Below are positions 1 to 8,648 of a stretch of 64,000 nt of DNA, in pieces; position 1 is the first letter of the stretch, and each line of letters starts with the position of its first letter. The DNA comes from CAYRLW01 sp964425215 (GTDB taxonomy: Bacteria > Spirochaetota > Spirochaetia > Treponematales > Breznakiellaceae): assembly GCA_964425215.1 (NCBI GenBank), contig CAYRLW010000001.1:62001-126000 (forward strand). Reading direction: 5' to 3'. A program made the position numbers and the translations under genes. Below the pieces are notes generated by a model. It ran no database searches. It had not been told where the DNA came from and saw only the letters and a program-made list of their open reading frames with translations.

Positions 1-1704
1 CCCCACGTGGGAGGCGGTTTCGGTGGCAAGGCGGGGATCCATATCGAACCCCTTACGGCCATGCTTTCTAAAAAAGCCAACGGAAGGCCGGTAAAGTTCC
101 AGGCTACCCGGGAAGAAGAGTTTACCCTGCTTCCCTGCCGAAGCGCCCTAACGTACCGTATAAAAACCGGGGTTTCCCAGGACGGAAAAATCCTTGCCCA
201 GCAGATGACCATGTACTGGGATGCGGGGGCCTACGCGGACTACGCGGTCAACGTTACCCGGGCTTCCTGTTACTCGGCCCAGGGCCCCTATGACGTGCCC
301 AACGCCTGGGTAGATGCGTACACCGTATACACCAACAAACCCTACGGTACGGCGTACCGGGGCTTTGGACACGTGGAGTTCCATTGGGGCGTGGAACGGC
401 ACATGGACCTGGTAGCCAAGGCCATCGGTATGGACCCCCTGGAGTTCCGTAAAAAAAACCTGCTCCATCCGGGGTCGACCACCCTTTCGGGGGAGGTAAT
501 CCAGGAACATACGGGAAACGTGATGCAGTGCGTCGACGCGGTTGCTAAGGCGATTAATTACGGGAAACTCACGGACGAGGAAAAGGCCCGGGAAAAGGCC
601 ACGGGCCGAAAGATCGGCAAGGGAATCGCGGCGCTCCACAAGGCCCCCGCCATGCCGTCCTTCACTGCCACCGCGGCGGTTATCAAAATGAACAGCGACG
701 GGACGGTCCACGTAAACGTTGGGCTCATGGAAATAGGTCAGGGCTCTACGACAGCGTATCAGCAGATTGTGGCTGAACGGCTGGGTTTCCCCTTGGAAAA
801 GGTCAAGGTTACCGTGGAAAAGGATACGGACCGGGACCCCTACGATTGGCAGACCGTGGCATCCAAGGGACTTATTATGACGGGGAACGCGTGCATCCTC
901 GCCGCCGAGGACTTTTTGAAAAAGGGCTACGAGGTGGCGGCCCAGGTACTCCGGGCAAATCCCGTCGACCTGGCCCATGACGGCGAAAAGATATACGTAA
1001 AACACCATCCCTCCGAATCGGTAGCCTGGGCCAAGCTGGCCATAGGGTACGCGTTCCCCAACGGGAACGGTATCGGCGGCCCCCTTATCGGCGTGGGCAA
1101 CTATATAGCCCAGGGGCTTACCAATTTGGACAAGGAAACCGGCGAAGGTTATCCGGCCTTGGATTGGACCTACGGCGCCCATGGAATTATAGCGGAAGTG
1201 GATCCCGATACGGGGGAATACAAGGTTATCAAGGTGGCTTCGGCCTTCGACGTGGGTAAAGCCATCAACCCGGATATGGTCCGGGGCCAGGCAGTGGGGG
1301 GCATGATTCAGGGACTCGGGACCGCCACCTGCGAAGGGTATATTTACGACAAGGCGGGGCATTTGTTAAATCCTTCCTTTACGGACAACAAGATCCCCAC
1401 GGCCAAGGACATCCCCGAGGAAATCGAGACCATCGCTGTGGAGACTCCCCAGTTGGACGGTCCCTACGGCGCCCGGGGCGTGGGGGAACACCCCATGATT
1501 TCCGTGGCTCCGGCCCTGGCCAACGCTATCGACGCGGCGGTGGGGGCGGAGCTGATGCATATGCCCATCCGCTTTGAAGACGTCTGGCGTGCCCTTCAGA
1601 ATAGGGAACCCATCGATAACTGGATTACCAAGACTCCATCGGGGTCCTGCCGTTCCGATCCGGCTACCCGGCTACATAGCCCCGACTCGGCTATAACACC
1701 GTAA
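1..1704 (+). CDS. Xanthine dehydrogenase, molybdopterin-binding subunit (5' end missing)
   Basis: Large subunit of a molybdenum hydroxylase of the xanthine dehydrogenase family, which oxidises purines such as hypoxanthine and xanthine at a molybdopterin centre. The frame is already open at base 1, so the N-terminus lies outside the window. What remains includes the cofactor-binding GGGFGGK motif at residues 4-10 of the fragment, an AYRGFG segment near residue 117, and GARGVGE near residue 490, whose glutamate is the catalytic base of the family. The FAD and 2Fe-2S parts are not in the window. The last 25 or so residues are Ser/Pro/Thr-rich and not typical of the family. A xanthine/uracil permease and a MocA-like protein follow downstream, which supports a purine role. 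Exact substrate is an inference; nicotinate or other aromatic hydroxylases share these motifs. Confidence 0.88.
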   Translation, partial: PHVGGGFGGKAGIHIEPLTAMLSKKANGRPVKFQATREEEFTLLPCRSALTYRIKTGVSQDGKILAQQMTMYWDAGAYADYAVNVTRASCYSAQGPYDVPNAWVDAYTVYTNKPYGTAYRGFGHVEFHWGVERHMDLVAKAIGMDPLEFRKKNLLHPGSTTLSGEVIQEHTGNVMQCVDAVAKAINYGKLTDEEKAREKATGRKIGKGIAALHKAPAMPSFTATAAVIKMNSDGTVHVNVGLMEIGQGSTTAYQQIVAERLGFPLEKVKVTVEKDTDRDPYDWQTVASKGLIMTGNACILAAEDFLKKGYEVAAQVLRANPVDLAHDGEKIYVKHHPSESVAWAKLAIGYAFPNGNGIGGPLIGVGNYIAQGLTNLDKETGEGYPALDWTYGAHGIIAEVDPDTGEYKVIKVASAFDVGKAINPDMVRGQAVGGMIQGLGTATCEGYIYDKAGHLLNPSFTDNKIPTAKDIPEEIETIAVETPQLDGPYGARGVGEHPMISVAPALANAIDAAVGAELMHMPIRFEDVWRALQNREPIDNWITKTPSGSCRSDPATRLHSPDSAITP

Positions 1705-1733
1705 AACGGAGGCCGTGGAGTGTTGAATCAGTA

Positions 1734-1778
1734 GGCTCCGGCTATCACAGGGCAACGAAATGCAGGATAGCCGGGGCT
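1734..1778 (+). terminator. Rho-independent terminator after xanthine dehydrogenase
   Basis: A 13-bp stem (1734-1746 with 1766-1778, two imperfect pairs) followed by TTTTAA, 30 bp after the stop codon. Confidence 0.7.
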
Positions 1779-1782
1779 TTTA

Positions 1783-1907
1783 ACAGGCCGTTGAAATACC
1801 CGAAGCATTTTAACGGCCTGTCATGCAATTGCTCGAAAACCTTACGGTTTTCGAGCAATTGCGATAATTAAGACGTGTTGAAAAAGGCTCAGTGACCTTT
1901 TTCAACA
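1783..1907. other. Three consecutive strong hairpins
   Basis: Three separate inverted repeats follow the terminator: 1783-1792 with 1812-1821 (10 bp perfect, extended inside), 1825-1841 with 1846-1862 (17 bp perfect, 4-nt loop) and 1875-1887 with 1895-1907 (13 bp perfect). They share no obvious common sequence. The last two lack a long T-run, so they may be transcript-end stabilisers, protein-binding palindromes or insulation between the dehydrogenase and the permease promoter. Confidence 0.75.
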
Positions 1908-1935
1908 CCCTATTAAAGGGGGTGATAAAAAAAAC

Positions 1936-2016
1936 TTGACAATTGGAGCTTTTGGATACAATGATGAATACCATCTAGGTTTGTTTTTACAAGCTTAGAT
2001 ACACGCAAAAGGAGGC
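1936..2016 (+). promoter_or_regulatory. Promoter and leader hairpin of the permease gene
   Basis: TTGACA at 1936-1941 and TACAAT at 1957-1962 (15-bp spacer, shorter than usual). Between the expected start of transcription and the GGAGG ribosome binding site (2011-2015) lies an inverted repeat, ATCTAGG at 1973-1979 against CTTAGAT at 1994-2000, with TTGT/ACAA inside. It could act as a small leader control element. No purine-riboswitch core was found. Confidence 0.5.
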
Positions 2017-2021
2017 TTTTA

Positions 2022-3434
2022 ATGGCTGATGCTCAGAATGTATCTACCACCCGGGTTATACCCTGGCCAGTGGACAGCAAACCCGCCTGGGGGTTCTCGG
2101 TAGTCGCGGGACTACAGCACATCCTTACCCTGTTTGGGGCAACTACCCTGGTTCCTATTCTCTACGGACAGGCTATGGGCATGGACGTACAGCAGATGGG
2201 TATTTTTATCGCCACCGTGTACATGGTTACCGGTATCGGTACCCTTCTTCAGGCCTACGGGAAGATCGGGTCCGGACTCCCCATCGTTCAGGGATCGTCC
2301 TTCTCCTTTATTCCCGCGGCGATGATTATTTTTGAAAGCGTTAAAAGCGGCGGCGGCGGGGTTAACGAAATGATGCAGGCCCTGGGCGGCGCCCTGGTGT
2401 ACGGCGGTATTTACGAAATCCTGGTCGGTTATACGGGTCTCGCGGGACTTCTAAAAAAAGTCATTACCCCCGTGGTCATTGGCCCGACGATCATGCTGAT
2501 CGGTTTCGGCCTTGCGGGAACCGCGGTTAATACCGCTTCCTCCTTCTGGCCCGTTTCCATTCTCGGTGTCGCGATGGTGTTAACCTTCTCTTTAATCGTA
2601 AAGAACAAGAGGATCAACGCGTTCCCCGTCTTCATTACCATGGTCATCCTCTATTTGTTCGCGGTTTTAGGAACGGTCGTTGGATGGTTCCCCTCGGGCC
2701 ACCCGATGTTCGTAAACCTTAAGGCGATCGGTGACGCCAAGTGGATCGTCTTCCCCACCATCTTCCGCTACGGCACCATCGGCCAGACCCTGCACTTTAA
2801 CGTCCTCGCCTTTACCGCGATCCTGGCGGCCTATACCTCCTCCATTATCGAGTCCATCGGGGACTACCACAGCGTTAGTTTCGCCTCCGCTCTTCCCGAT
2901 CCTTCAGCCAAAATGATCTCAAAAGGAATTGGTTCTGAAGGCTTGGGTTGTATGATTTCCGGTATTATGGGCGGCGTGGGAACCACGAGCTACACCGAAA
3001 ACATCGGCATCATCGCCCTGACGGGCATCGCTTCCCGCCGGGTCATCCGAACCGGCGCGGTCATCCTGATTATCCTGGGCTTCCTCTGGAAGTTCGGAAC
3101 CATCATCAGCACGATTCCCTCGCCGATTATCGGCGCCGCGTACCTGTCCCTGTTCGGTTTGATCGGCGCCCTCGGTCTCCAGGTCTTTACCCGGTGCGAC
3201 GTTTCTTCCACCCGTAACCTGCTGATCCTCGGGGTCGCGTTTACCATCGGCTTGGGACTACCCGGCTGGATGGGACAGCATACGATCAAATTCGCCAGCC
3301 AAAACTGGGATTGGGTTGCCGGAATTCTCAACGGCATCCTGAAGAACGGTATGGCCGTCGGCGGTATTACCGCGGGTATTTTGGACAACGTCATTCCCGG
3401 TACCCCCAAAGAACGGGGTATTGGACAGCGGTAA
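2022..3434 (+). CDS. Xanthine/uracil permease (NCS2 family)
   Basis: Membrane transporter of the nucleobase-cation symporter-2 family, carrying xanthine or uracil across the inner membrane by ion symport. The 470-residue length and roughly 14 hydrophobic segments fit the family. The N-terminal half carries QHILTLFGATTLVP and QGSSFSFIPA, and the centre ESIGDYHSVS; this last stretch is the family signature region that holds substrate-contacting polar residues. The ATG at 2022 follows GGAGG with a 6-nt gap. It sits downstream of a xanthine dehydrogenase, so the transported base is most simply xanthine or hypoxanthine, but it has its own promoter and is insulated by hairpins. The gene is followed by a copy of the intergenic repeat element. 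Confidence 0.9.
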   Translation: MADAQNVSTTRVIPWPVDSKPAWGFSVVAGLQHILTLFGATTLVPILYGQAMGMDVQQMGIFIATVYMVTGIGTLLQAYGKIGSGLPIVQGSSFSFIPAAMIIFESVKSGGGGVNEMMQALGGALVYGGIYEILVGYTGLAGLLKKVITPVVIGPTIMLIGFGLAGTAVNTASSFWPVSILGVAMVLTFSLIVKNKRINAFPVFITMVILYLFAVLGTVVGWFPSGHPMFVNLKAIGDAKWIVFPTIFRYGTIGQTLHFNVLAFTAILAAYTSSIIESIGDYHSVSFASALPDPSAKMISKGIGSEGLGCMISGIMGGVGTTSYTENIGIIALTGIASRRVIRTGAVILIILGFLWKFGTIISTIPSPIIGAAYLSLFGLIGALGLQVFTRCDVSSTRNLLILGVAFTIGLGLPGWMGQHTIKFASQNWDWVAGILNGILKNGMAVGGITAGILDNVIPGTPKERGIGQR

Positions 3435-3448
3435 ATTGTAAGACTCTT

Positions 3449-3602
3449 GAGGTTCTTTCAAAAGTCTGTTGCTTTTGAAAGAACCTCTTGCAGTATTTTT
3501 ACAATTTCAATATAAATATTTATATGATAAAGAATAGTAAAAATACTGCATGTGCATCTAAAGTAGCTCTTTCAAAATTTTCTGAGTTTTGAAAGAGCCT
3601 CT
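3449..3602 (+). repeat. Intergenic triple-hairpin element, copy A
   Basis: Modular palindromic element of about 154 bp. Module 1 is a 16-bp perfect hairpin (3449-3464 with 3472-3487). Module 2 is a 13-bp perfect inverted repeat GCAGTATTTTTAC/GTAAAAATACTGC (3490-3502 with 3537-3549) around an AT-only loop. A 16-nt linker like ATGTACATCTAAGGTA follows. Module 3 is a 12-bp hairpin (3566-3577 with 3587-3598). The same architecture recurs three more times in the window, in both orientations and always outside genes. Confidence 0.85.
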
Positions 3603-3679
3603 CATTATAAAGGGGGGCTACGGCCCTCCTTTTATTTGTCCCCGATTGAAAAATCGGAATTGCTAAAAAGGGGAAGTCC

Positions 3680-4423
3680 ATGCTTCGCATCCGTAAATTT
3701 CCAAGGATCCTGGTTTCTTTTTATATAATTGGCTACATTTTTGCCTTCTTTGCCCTATTTTATCGAACCAAATGGGTCTTTGCGTCAATTACCTTTGCAT
3801 CTTCAGCTCTATTAAACTATTTGTACTTTATATCCGACGGGTACCGGTCCTCCAAATTTATGATCCGGGCAAAAAAGTTAATCGATAAGGGACGCCTAGA
3901 AGAGGCCGTGGATTCGATACTCCAGGCGGCTCGAATCGCCGAGGACGAGGAAGTTTTGGTACAAATCAATTCGATCCCCAAAAAAAATATAGAAAATTAC
4001 GGAAAAACCGCCCAGTTACTGACCCAAAGATTCAAAGAGTTGGATACCCCTTTTATTCGTTTTGTGACCGCCAGTTTCTTTTTTACGGTCCACGATTTGG
4101 AGAAAACGAAGGATATATTAATCGATATTCCTACCAGTTCTTTGACCATAAAGATGGGCCGGCTTTTGGGTTCTGTTTTGTACGAATTGGGAGATTACCA
4201 GCGGGCGATACGGGTGTTTTCGTCTTTTAATACCCCCAAGATCCCCCAAACGGAGGATCAACTGGCGCTGGTCTACGGGTTAGCCATTTGTCATATCGGT
4301 AAAGGGGAAACGAAAAAGGCTATTGAATTTTTACAACGGGTAAAAGCAAAAAGTCCCGCTTTTGGGAACGCGGACAAACTTTTAAAGGACTTGGAATCCC
4401 AGGAAGAACAAGAAAAGTCCTAA
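3680..4423 (+). CDS. TPR-repeat membrane protein, function unknown
   Basis: 247 residues. The N-terminus has two closely spaced hydrophobic segments (about residues 9-27 and 31-50), giving a membrane hairpin; the rest is soluble and built from helical pairs that look like tetratricopeptide repeats (for example around residues 66-90, 150-180 and 195-235), so it probably presents a protein-binding platform. The C-terminus is charged (EEQEKS). ATG 3680 follows an AAGGGGAAG ribosome binding site. No operon partner: the next gene is convergent. The role cannot be assigned from sequence; TPR membrane proteins commonly act as assembly scaffolds. Confidence 0.75.
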   Translation: MLRIRKFPRILVSFYIIGYIFAFFALFYRTKWVFASITFASSALLNYLYFISDGYRSSKFMIRAKKLIDKGRLEEAVDSILQAARIAEDEEVLVQINSIPKKNIENYGKTAQLLTQRFKELDTPFIRFVTASFFFTVHDLEKTKDILIDIPTSSLTIKMGRLLGSVLYELGDYQRAIRVFSSFNTPKIPQTEDQLALVYGLAICHIGKGETKKAIEFLQRVKAKSPAFGNADKLLKDLESQEEQEKS

Positions 4424-4472
4424 GGATGCTCCAGATCAACAGGCTCCTAAGGGTTCGCCGTTCTAACCTCTT

Positions 4473-4823
4473 TTACGGTAGGGGCAAAAATATGGATTTC
4501 CTCGGCTTTCCATCGGGGGACCTGGATTTGTGACCCTTGCCGTTGGTATCCTCCACCAGGACGATTTCGCCGGGGCCAAAGGTGCGGGTTTCCCCATCGG
4601 AGGCTTGGATTTCCACGTACCCTTCCAGCATAACAATGTACTGCCGCCGGGGGGCCACGTGCCAATCGTAATCGTAGCCCGGTTCGTTCTCCCGGAGGAT
4701 CATGGAGGTTACCGGTAGGGGGTCGGCCATCTTTCCCAGGGCGTTGGATGAGGTAAAGGGGATGTCCACGTCTTGATAGTGGGATTCCCCCGCTTGGTCA
4801 GCCCAAATACGCGCGATATTCAT
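4473..4823 (-). CDS. Small cupin-fold protein
   Basis: 116 residues in one cupin beta-barrel domain: HVAPRRQYIVMLEGYVEI and FGPGEIVLVEDTNGKGHKSR match the two cupin motifs, but the metal ligands are only partly present (one His near the first motif and one in GKGH). I infer a small metal or sugar/acid-binding enzyme or sensor of unknown substrate. The start at 4823 is chosen because AACGGAGAAACGGCAC precedes it; an upstream in-frame start at 4910 would overlap the next gene's start region and lacks support. It is transcribed divergently from the MocA-like gene with 63 bp between starts, so the two may share control. Confidence 0.7.
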   Translation of the reverse strand: MNIARIWADQAGESHYQDVDIPFTSSNALGKMADPLPVTSMILRENEPGYDYDWHVAPRRQYIVMLEGYVEIQASDGETRTFGPGEIVLVEDTNGKGHKSRSPDGKPRKSIFLPLP

Positions 4824-4886
4824 GTGCCGTTTCTCCGTTAAAAATGAAGGTTTTATGTGTTCCCATGGTATGCTAGGTCTTCTACT

Positions 4887-6365
4887 ATGAAACAAAACCA
4901 AAAAAATCACAAGGCCGGCGGTGAAACGACCCCCGTTGGCCCCATCGATTGTATCCTCTGCGCCGCCGGGGAGTCGAGCCGTATGGGGCTTTGGAAGCCC
5001 CTTTTACCCTGGAAAAACGGCGCGGTCATCGACGCGGCGGTATCGGCCGCTCTAAAAGCCGCCTGCAGGGTTATCCTGGTGACCGGGTACCGGGGCGAAG
5101 AGTTGGAGGATCGCTTTCGGGGAAGGCCGGGCGTGGTGACGGTGCGCAACCCCCATTGGCAAAGGGGGATGGTTTCGTCCATTCTTACGGGGGCCCGGTA
5201 CTCCCAGGGTGAACTTTTCTTCGTTTCCCACGCCGATATGCCCCTGATCCCTCCGGAAGTTTACCAAACCCTGCGGGACTGGGCCGACCAAGATCGCCAT
5301 AGGGCCGAGCCTTCGGGATACCCCCGGGCTTGGCGCTGTACGTTTCAAGGAAAACCCGGGCACCCGGTACTCTTTGAACGTTCAATCTTTCCGTTGATAG
5401 AACAAATTGGCCAGGGGGAATCCTTAAAAGCCCTATTCGACCTTTGCGAGCTCCGGAGCCGGGAAACGGAGGAGCCGGGTGTGTTGATGGATTTGGACGA
5501 TACGCCGGATTACCTGCGGTCCCTTTTACTTGAGGGGGGGAGAACCCCTCCTTCGGAAATCGCGAAAACGGAGGTTTCCCAAGGACAGACGAGGCTCCCA
5601 GGGGCTTTGGTACCGGAGCTGAAGGGATCAGATAGACCGGAACTGCCGAACGGACTTGCAGTGTCGGCCAGAGCGGAACCTTGGGATGGGTCAAAAGGGG
5701 AGAACGAACCGGAAGGGGTGGTTGAAATCATTACCGGACCCAAGGGATCGGGGAAAACCAGCGCCCTACGTCTTCGGGTCTATGGGACCCTGGTGGACCG
5801 GCAACCCCTCTGTGCGGTGTACCAACGGCAAACCGGCCGAAACGCCGACGGTATAGGCCGGGCCTTTGAGCTGGAGGCCCTTTCGTGGGTGGGGGGGACC
5901 TCGGCCGACTACGTAAAACGGCTCCTCTGCGTCCAAGCCACGGACCCGCTTGTGGAAACGTATCGGGAAAACGGTTTTTCCCCAACCGAGCCCCTGGGCC
6001 CCTTCCTCTTTGATACGTCGGTGTTCCAGACCGCCCTGGATGTGGTTCGCCGTTTTCTTAGGGAACCGGTAGGGCGGAGTAGGGTGTTTTTTCTCGATGA
6101 ACTGGGGAAATTGGAGTTGGAACGTTCCCGGGGATTGTTCCCCCTGGTGGAACTGATCGTTCAGGCCATTCAGGCGGATCGCCGCCGGGGCCTGAATTCC
6201 CGCTTGGTCTGTGCCGCCCGGCTGGACACGCTCGATCTTTTGGAGGCTTTGTTTTCCCGATGGGGGCTTCCGTTTTCTCTAACTACTCTTACTCCCAGGG
6301 GAAACCCTCTCCCCCCGCGATCCAGTCCACGTACTGCTGGGCGCTCCGGGGAGAACGGCCGTTAA
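4887..6365 (+). CDS. MocA-like nucleotidyltransferase fused to a THEP1-like P-loop NTPase
   Basis: 492 residues in two parts. Residues about 18-215 form a MobA/MocA-type NTP-transferase: LCAAGESSRMG near 24-34 is the nucleotide-binding loop and HADMPLIPPE the metal/substrate region. MocA enzymes attach CMP to molybdopterin for hydroxylases such as xanthine dehydrogenase, encoded 3 kb upstream. After a Ser/Glu/Pro-rich linker (about 220-275), a second domain has a Walker A motif GPKGSGKT (about 284-291) and Walker B VFFLDELGKLE (about 401-411), resembling the nucleoside-triphosphatase THEP1/DUF2478 group. The start at 4887 is preferred over 4857 because it leads directly to the domain, though no strong ribosome binding site is visible; a TATGCT -10-like hexamer lies at 4869-4874. 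The 3' end overlaps the convergent ATPase gene by 77 bp. The joint role in cofactor delivery is inferred. Confidence 0.8.
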   Translation: MKQNQKNHKAGGETTPVGPIDCILCAAGESSRMGLWKPLLPWKNGAVIDAAVSAALKAACRVILVTGYRGEELEDRFRGRPGVVTVRNPHWQRGMVSSILTGARYSQGELFFVSHADMPLIPPEVYQTLRDWADQDRHRAEPSGYPRAWRCTFQGKPGHPVLFERSIFPLIEQIGQGESLKALFDLCELRSRETEEPGVLMDLDDTPDYLRSLLLEGGRTPPSEIAKTEVSQGQTRLPGALVPELKGSDRPELPNGLAVSARAEPWDGSKGENEPEGVVEIITGPKGSGKTSALRLRVYGTLVDRQPLCAVYQRQTGRNADGIGRAFELEALSWVGGTSADYVKRLLCVQATDPLVETYRENGFSPTEPLGPFLFDTSVFQTALDVVRRFLREPVGRSRVFFLDELGKLELERSRGLFPLVELIVQAIQADRRRGLNSRLVCAARLDTLDLLEALFSRWGLPFSLTTLTPRGNPLPPRSSPRTAGRSGENGR

Positions 6366-7731
6366 ACCACCGTTCCCAGCGGAGCGCGTTTTCCCGGAAC
6401 CGTTGTCGTTCCGCCGTTGCCCCAGCGCCCAGGATGCCCCGCCGCTGGGCGATGGCTTCGGCGATGGCCACATACTCGTCCTGGTTGGGGGCGCTAAAGA
6501 CCACTGTAAGGCCGAATCGGTCCGCTAAGGACAGCTGTTCCTGCATGGTGTCAAAGGCCCGGACGTCTCCCGTGGCTATCGCTTCCGCCGCCATGGCGGT
6601 GGTAGGCCGGTCGGTAAACCGTTCTTTTACCAAATGCCGCCGGTTGCTGGTTCCGTAGATGACCACGTTATCGGGCCGTTTTTCCGCGCCTCCCTCTAGC
6701 AGGGCCTTAAGGGCCGTAAAGGAATCGTCGGTCTGTTCAAAAGAAAGGTCATCGATAAAGAGGACAAAGCGCAGAGCCCGCTCCGCCAGCGTATCGGCGA
6801 TCCGTTCAAAGTGGAGCAGGTCCTTTTTCCGGACCTCCACGAGCCGCAGTCCCCGGTTAGTAAAATGGGCGCACACCGCTTTGACGGTGGCCGATTTTCC
6901 CGTTCCCCGATCCCCGTAGAGAAGCAGGTTATTCGCCGGTTTCCCCTCCGCGAACCGAAGGGTGTTGGCCATCACCATGCCCCGCTGGTCCTCGTACCCC
7001 GAAAGATCATCCAAACTAATAGGATCGGGATGTTTAACCGGCCGCAGGGTGCCCCCATTCCGCGAACCATCCCACAAAAAAGATTGATACAATCCCAATA
7101 AACCGGCTCCCCGCCTCTTGATATGGTCCGCCCACGCTGTAATATGGGGAGCCCAGTCTCCGTCGCGGGGGAAAGGATCCATCGATCCAGGCCAAGAGGC
7201 TACGGTCCCTGTTTTTTTCCCCCCCACGAATGTATCCCCCGAAGACGTCTTCCCCGGGGCTGTCTCTTCCGTCCTAAGGATCTTCGCTTCCGCTAGGATG
7301 TTTTCCGAGGCCAGAGAAAAACCTTCGTCCCGGAGCCTAGCCGCCACGGCCTCGGCGACCTTAAAAAGATCGAAGGCCGCGATCCTTCCCAATTTAGCTA
7401 AGTCCAAGGCGGCGAGCTGCGAAAGCCTCGGATCGATACGGTCAAAGGGAACCCTCTCAGCGGTCCGGGTAAAGAGGTTATCCGAGCGTACGACGGCCCG
7501 GTGAACCGAGGCATAGAGGGAGGGGGGATCGGAATCCAAGGTCAGGGTGTGTACAAAGGAGGCCCAGGCGTCTATCAACGCCACTGCGTTTCTTGTACTC
7601 CCATGGGAGGCGGGGAGGGAAAGGAGATCCAAGAGCCCCTGTAGCAAACGGAGAGGAGCCCTCTTGCTAAGACCTGAAAAAAGCGTTAATCCCCGTAAAT
7701 CCGCCAAGAGGGCCGCGTGAACGTTATCCAT
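6289..7731 (-). CDS. AAA-type ATPase of the DUF815 family
   Basis: 480 residues. The C-terminal two-thirds is a P-loop ATPase: GDRGTGKSATV (about residues 270-280) is Walker A and VLFIDDLSFE Walker B, followed by IYGTSNRRHLVKERF, typical of the DUF815 group of stand-alone AAA proteins. The N-terminal 200 residues are helical and not recognised. Substrate unknown; related ATPases act as chaperones or motor-like remodellers. It is encoded opposite the MocA-like gene and overlaps its 3' end, and is divergent from the TetR gene. The proximity to molybdenum genes may be coincidence. Confidence 0.82.
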   Translation of the reverse strand: MDNVHAALLADLRGLTLFSGLSKRAPLRLLQGLLDLLSLPASHGSTRNAVALIDAWASFVHTLTLDSDPPSLYASVHRAVVRSDNLFTRTAERVPFDRIDPRLSQLAALDLAKLGRIAAFDLFKVAEAVAARLRDEGFSLASENILAEAKILRTEETAPGKTSSGDTFVGGKKTGTVASWPGSMDPFPRDGDWAPHITAWADHIKRRGAGLLGLYQSFLWDGSRNGGTLRPVKHPDPISLDDLSGYEDQRGMVMANTLRFAEGKPANNLLLYGDRGTGKSATVKAVCAHFTNRGLRLVEVRKKDLLHFERIADTLAERALRFVLFIDDLSFEQTDDSFTALKALLEGGAEKRPDNVVIYGTSNRRHLVKERFTDRPTTAMAAEAIATGDVRAFDTMQEQLSLADRFGLTVVFSAPNQDEYVAIAEAIAQRRGILGAGATAERQRFRENALRWERWFNGRSPRSAQQYVDWIAGGEGFPWE

Positions 7732-7875
7732 GATTTCAGTATACCAGAAGCCCTTGGATTGGATAAAGATACAAGTACCTTGGCCAACGGATTAGCGGGG
7801 GGCCTGCGATCTGGAAACCCATGAATACCTCCCCTGTACCGGGGGGAAACGGATGCTTCGCCTAAACAGACCTCT

Positions 7876-7910
7876 TTTACGGCACGGTACAAGTACTATA
7901 TACTTTTACG
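7876..7910 (+). promoter_or_regulatory. tetR-type gene promoter with palindrome
   Basis: TTTACG at 7876-7881 and TATACT at 7899-7904 with a 17-bp spacer. A near-palindrome GTACAAGTA/TACTTTTAC (8 of 9 pairs) overlaps the -10 region and may be an operator; a related TACAAGTAC half-site occurs near 7770. Confidence 0.5.
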
Positions 7911-7961
7911 GTAGGGCCTTGCCCGCAAGTTTCGATCTACTATGTCGCGAGGTGGAAGGGA

Positions 7962-8648
7962 ATGGACAAAAAAGAGTCCCGCTCTGAAAGAAAAAAAAAG
8001 GAAGCCCGGGAACGGATCCTTACGGCGGCGGAACAGCTTTTTATGATCGAGGGAAACTACGAAAAATGCACCATCCGCGAAATAGCCCAACGGGCGGACG
8101 TGAGCGTAGGGGCGGTGTACCTTTGTTTTAAAAATAAAATTGAAATGCTGGCGGAATTGATATCCATCCATTCCCGGAAAATACGGGAACAGTTACAGGC
8201 CGTGGTGTCCCCCAAAAAAACCGGAGCGGAAAAACTGGTCGCTATTCTGGACCTTTTTTTAATTATACGGGATGATCCCCAATTTAAACTGTACGGCCGG
8301 TTTTCCATGGAACGGTACACCGATTTGGCGGACAGCCGGATTATCGACGTTATTCAATCGGAGTACATCAAAATAATCGATATGGTGGAAGATATTTTTA
8401 GGATTGGCAATGAGGATAAAACCATCATCGCTATCGATGATTTTCGACTTTCTGCTACGGTCTTTATACAGATGACCCATTCCTTTGTGCGGGATCTCCT
8501 GCTCGATCTTTCCCCCACCTCGTTTTTATTGCCCCAACCTTACAGTAGCGATGTGCTTATTTCCGCTTTCATAACCCTGGTTCGCGAAGCCCTGTGTGGA
8601 AAAAAGAAGGAACCATCCTGGATAACCCATCAAAATACGATTGACTAG
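7962..8648 (+). CDS. TetR/AcrR-family transcriptional regulator
   Basis: 228 residues. The N-terminal DNA-binding domain is clear: RILTAAEQLFMIEG then TIREIAQRADVSVGAVYLCF (about residues 15-60), the usual helix-turn-helix ending in a Y-x-x-F recognition segment. The remaining 160 residues form the ligand-binding helical domain, not assignable to a ligand. The ATG follows GGAAGGGA. It lies directly upstream of an RND efflux operon and the operon promoter begins at its stop codon, so it is most likely the repressor of the pump, released by a toxic compound. Confidence 0.9.
   Translation: MDKKESRSERKKKEARERILTAAEQLFMIEGNYEKCTIREIAQRADVSVGAVYLCFKNKIEMLAELISIHSRKIREQLQAVVSPKKTGAEKLVAILDLFLIIRDDPQFKLYGRFSMERYTDLADSRIIDVIQSEYIKIIDMVEDIFRIGNEDKTIIAIDDFRLSATVFIQMTHSFVRDLLLDLSPTSFLLPQPYSSDVLISAFITLVREALCGKKKEPSWITHQNTID

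Noticed and set aside
148..1362. Long open frame on the minus strand opposite xanthine dehydrogenase
   Set aside because: Its product has no recognisable domain, the plus-strand frame has clear family motifs, and such antisense frames are expected in GC-rich coding DNA.
1963..2021. Purine riboswitch before the permease
   Set aside because: The conserved core (such as the junction and loop sequences) is not present; only a simple hairpin is seen.
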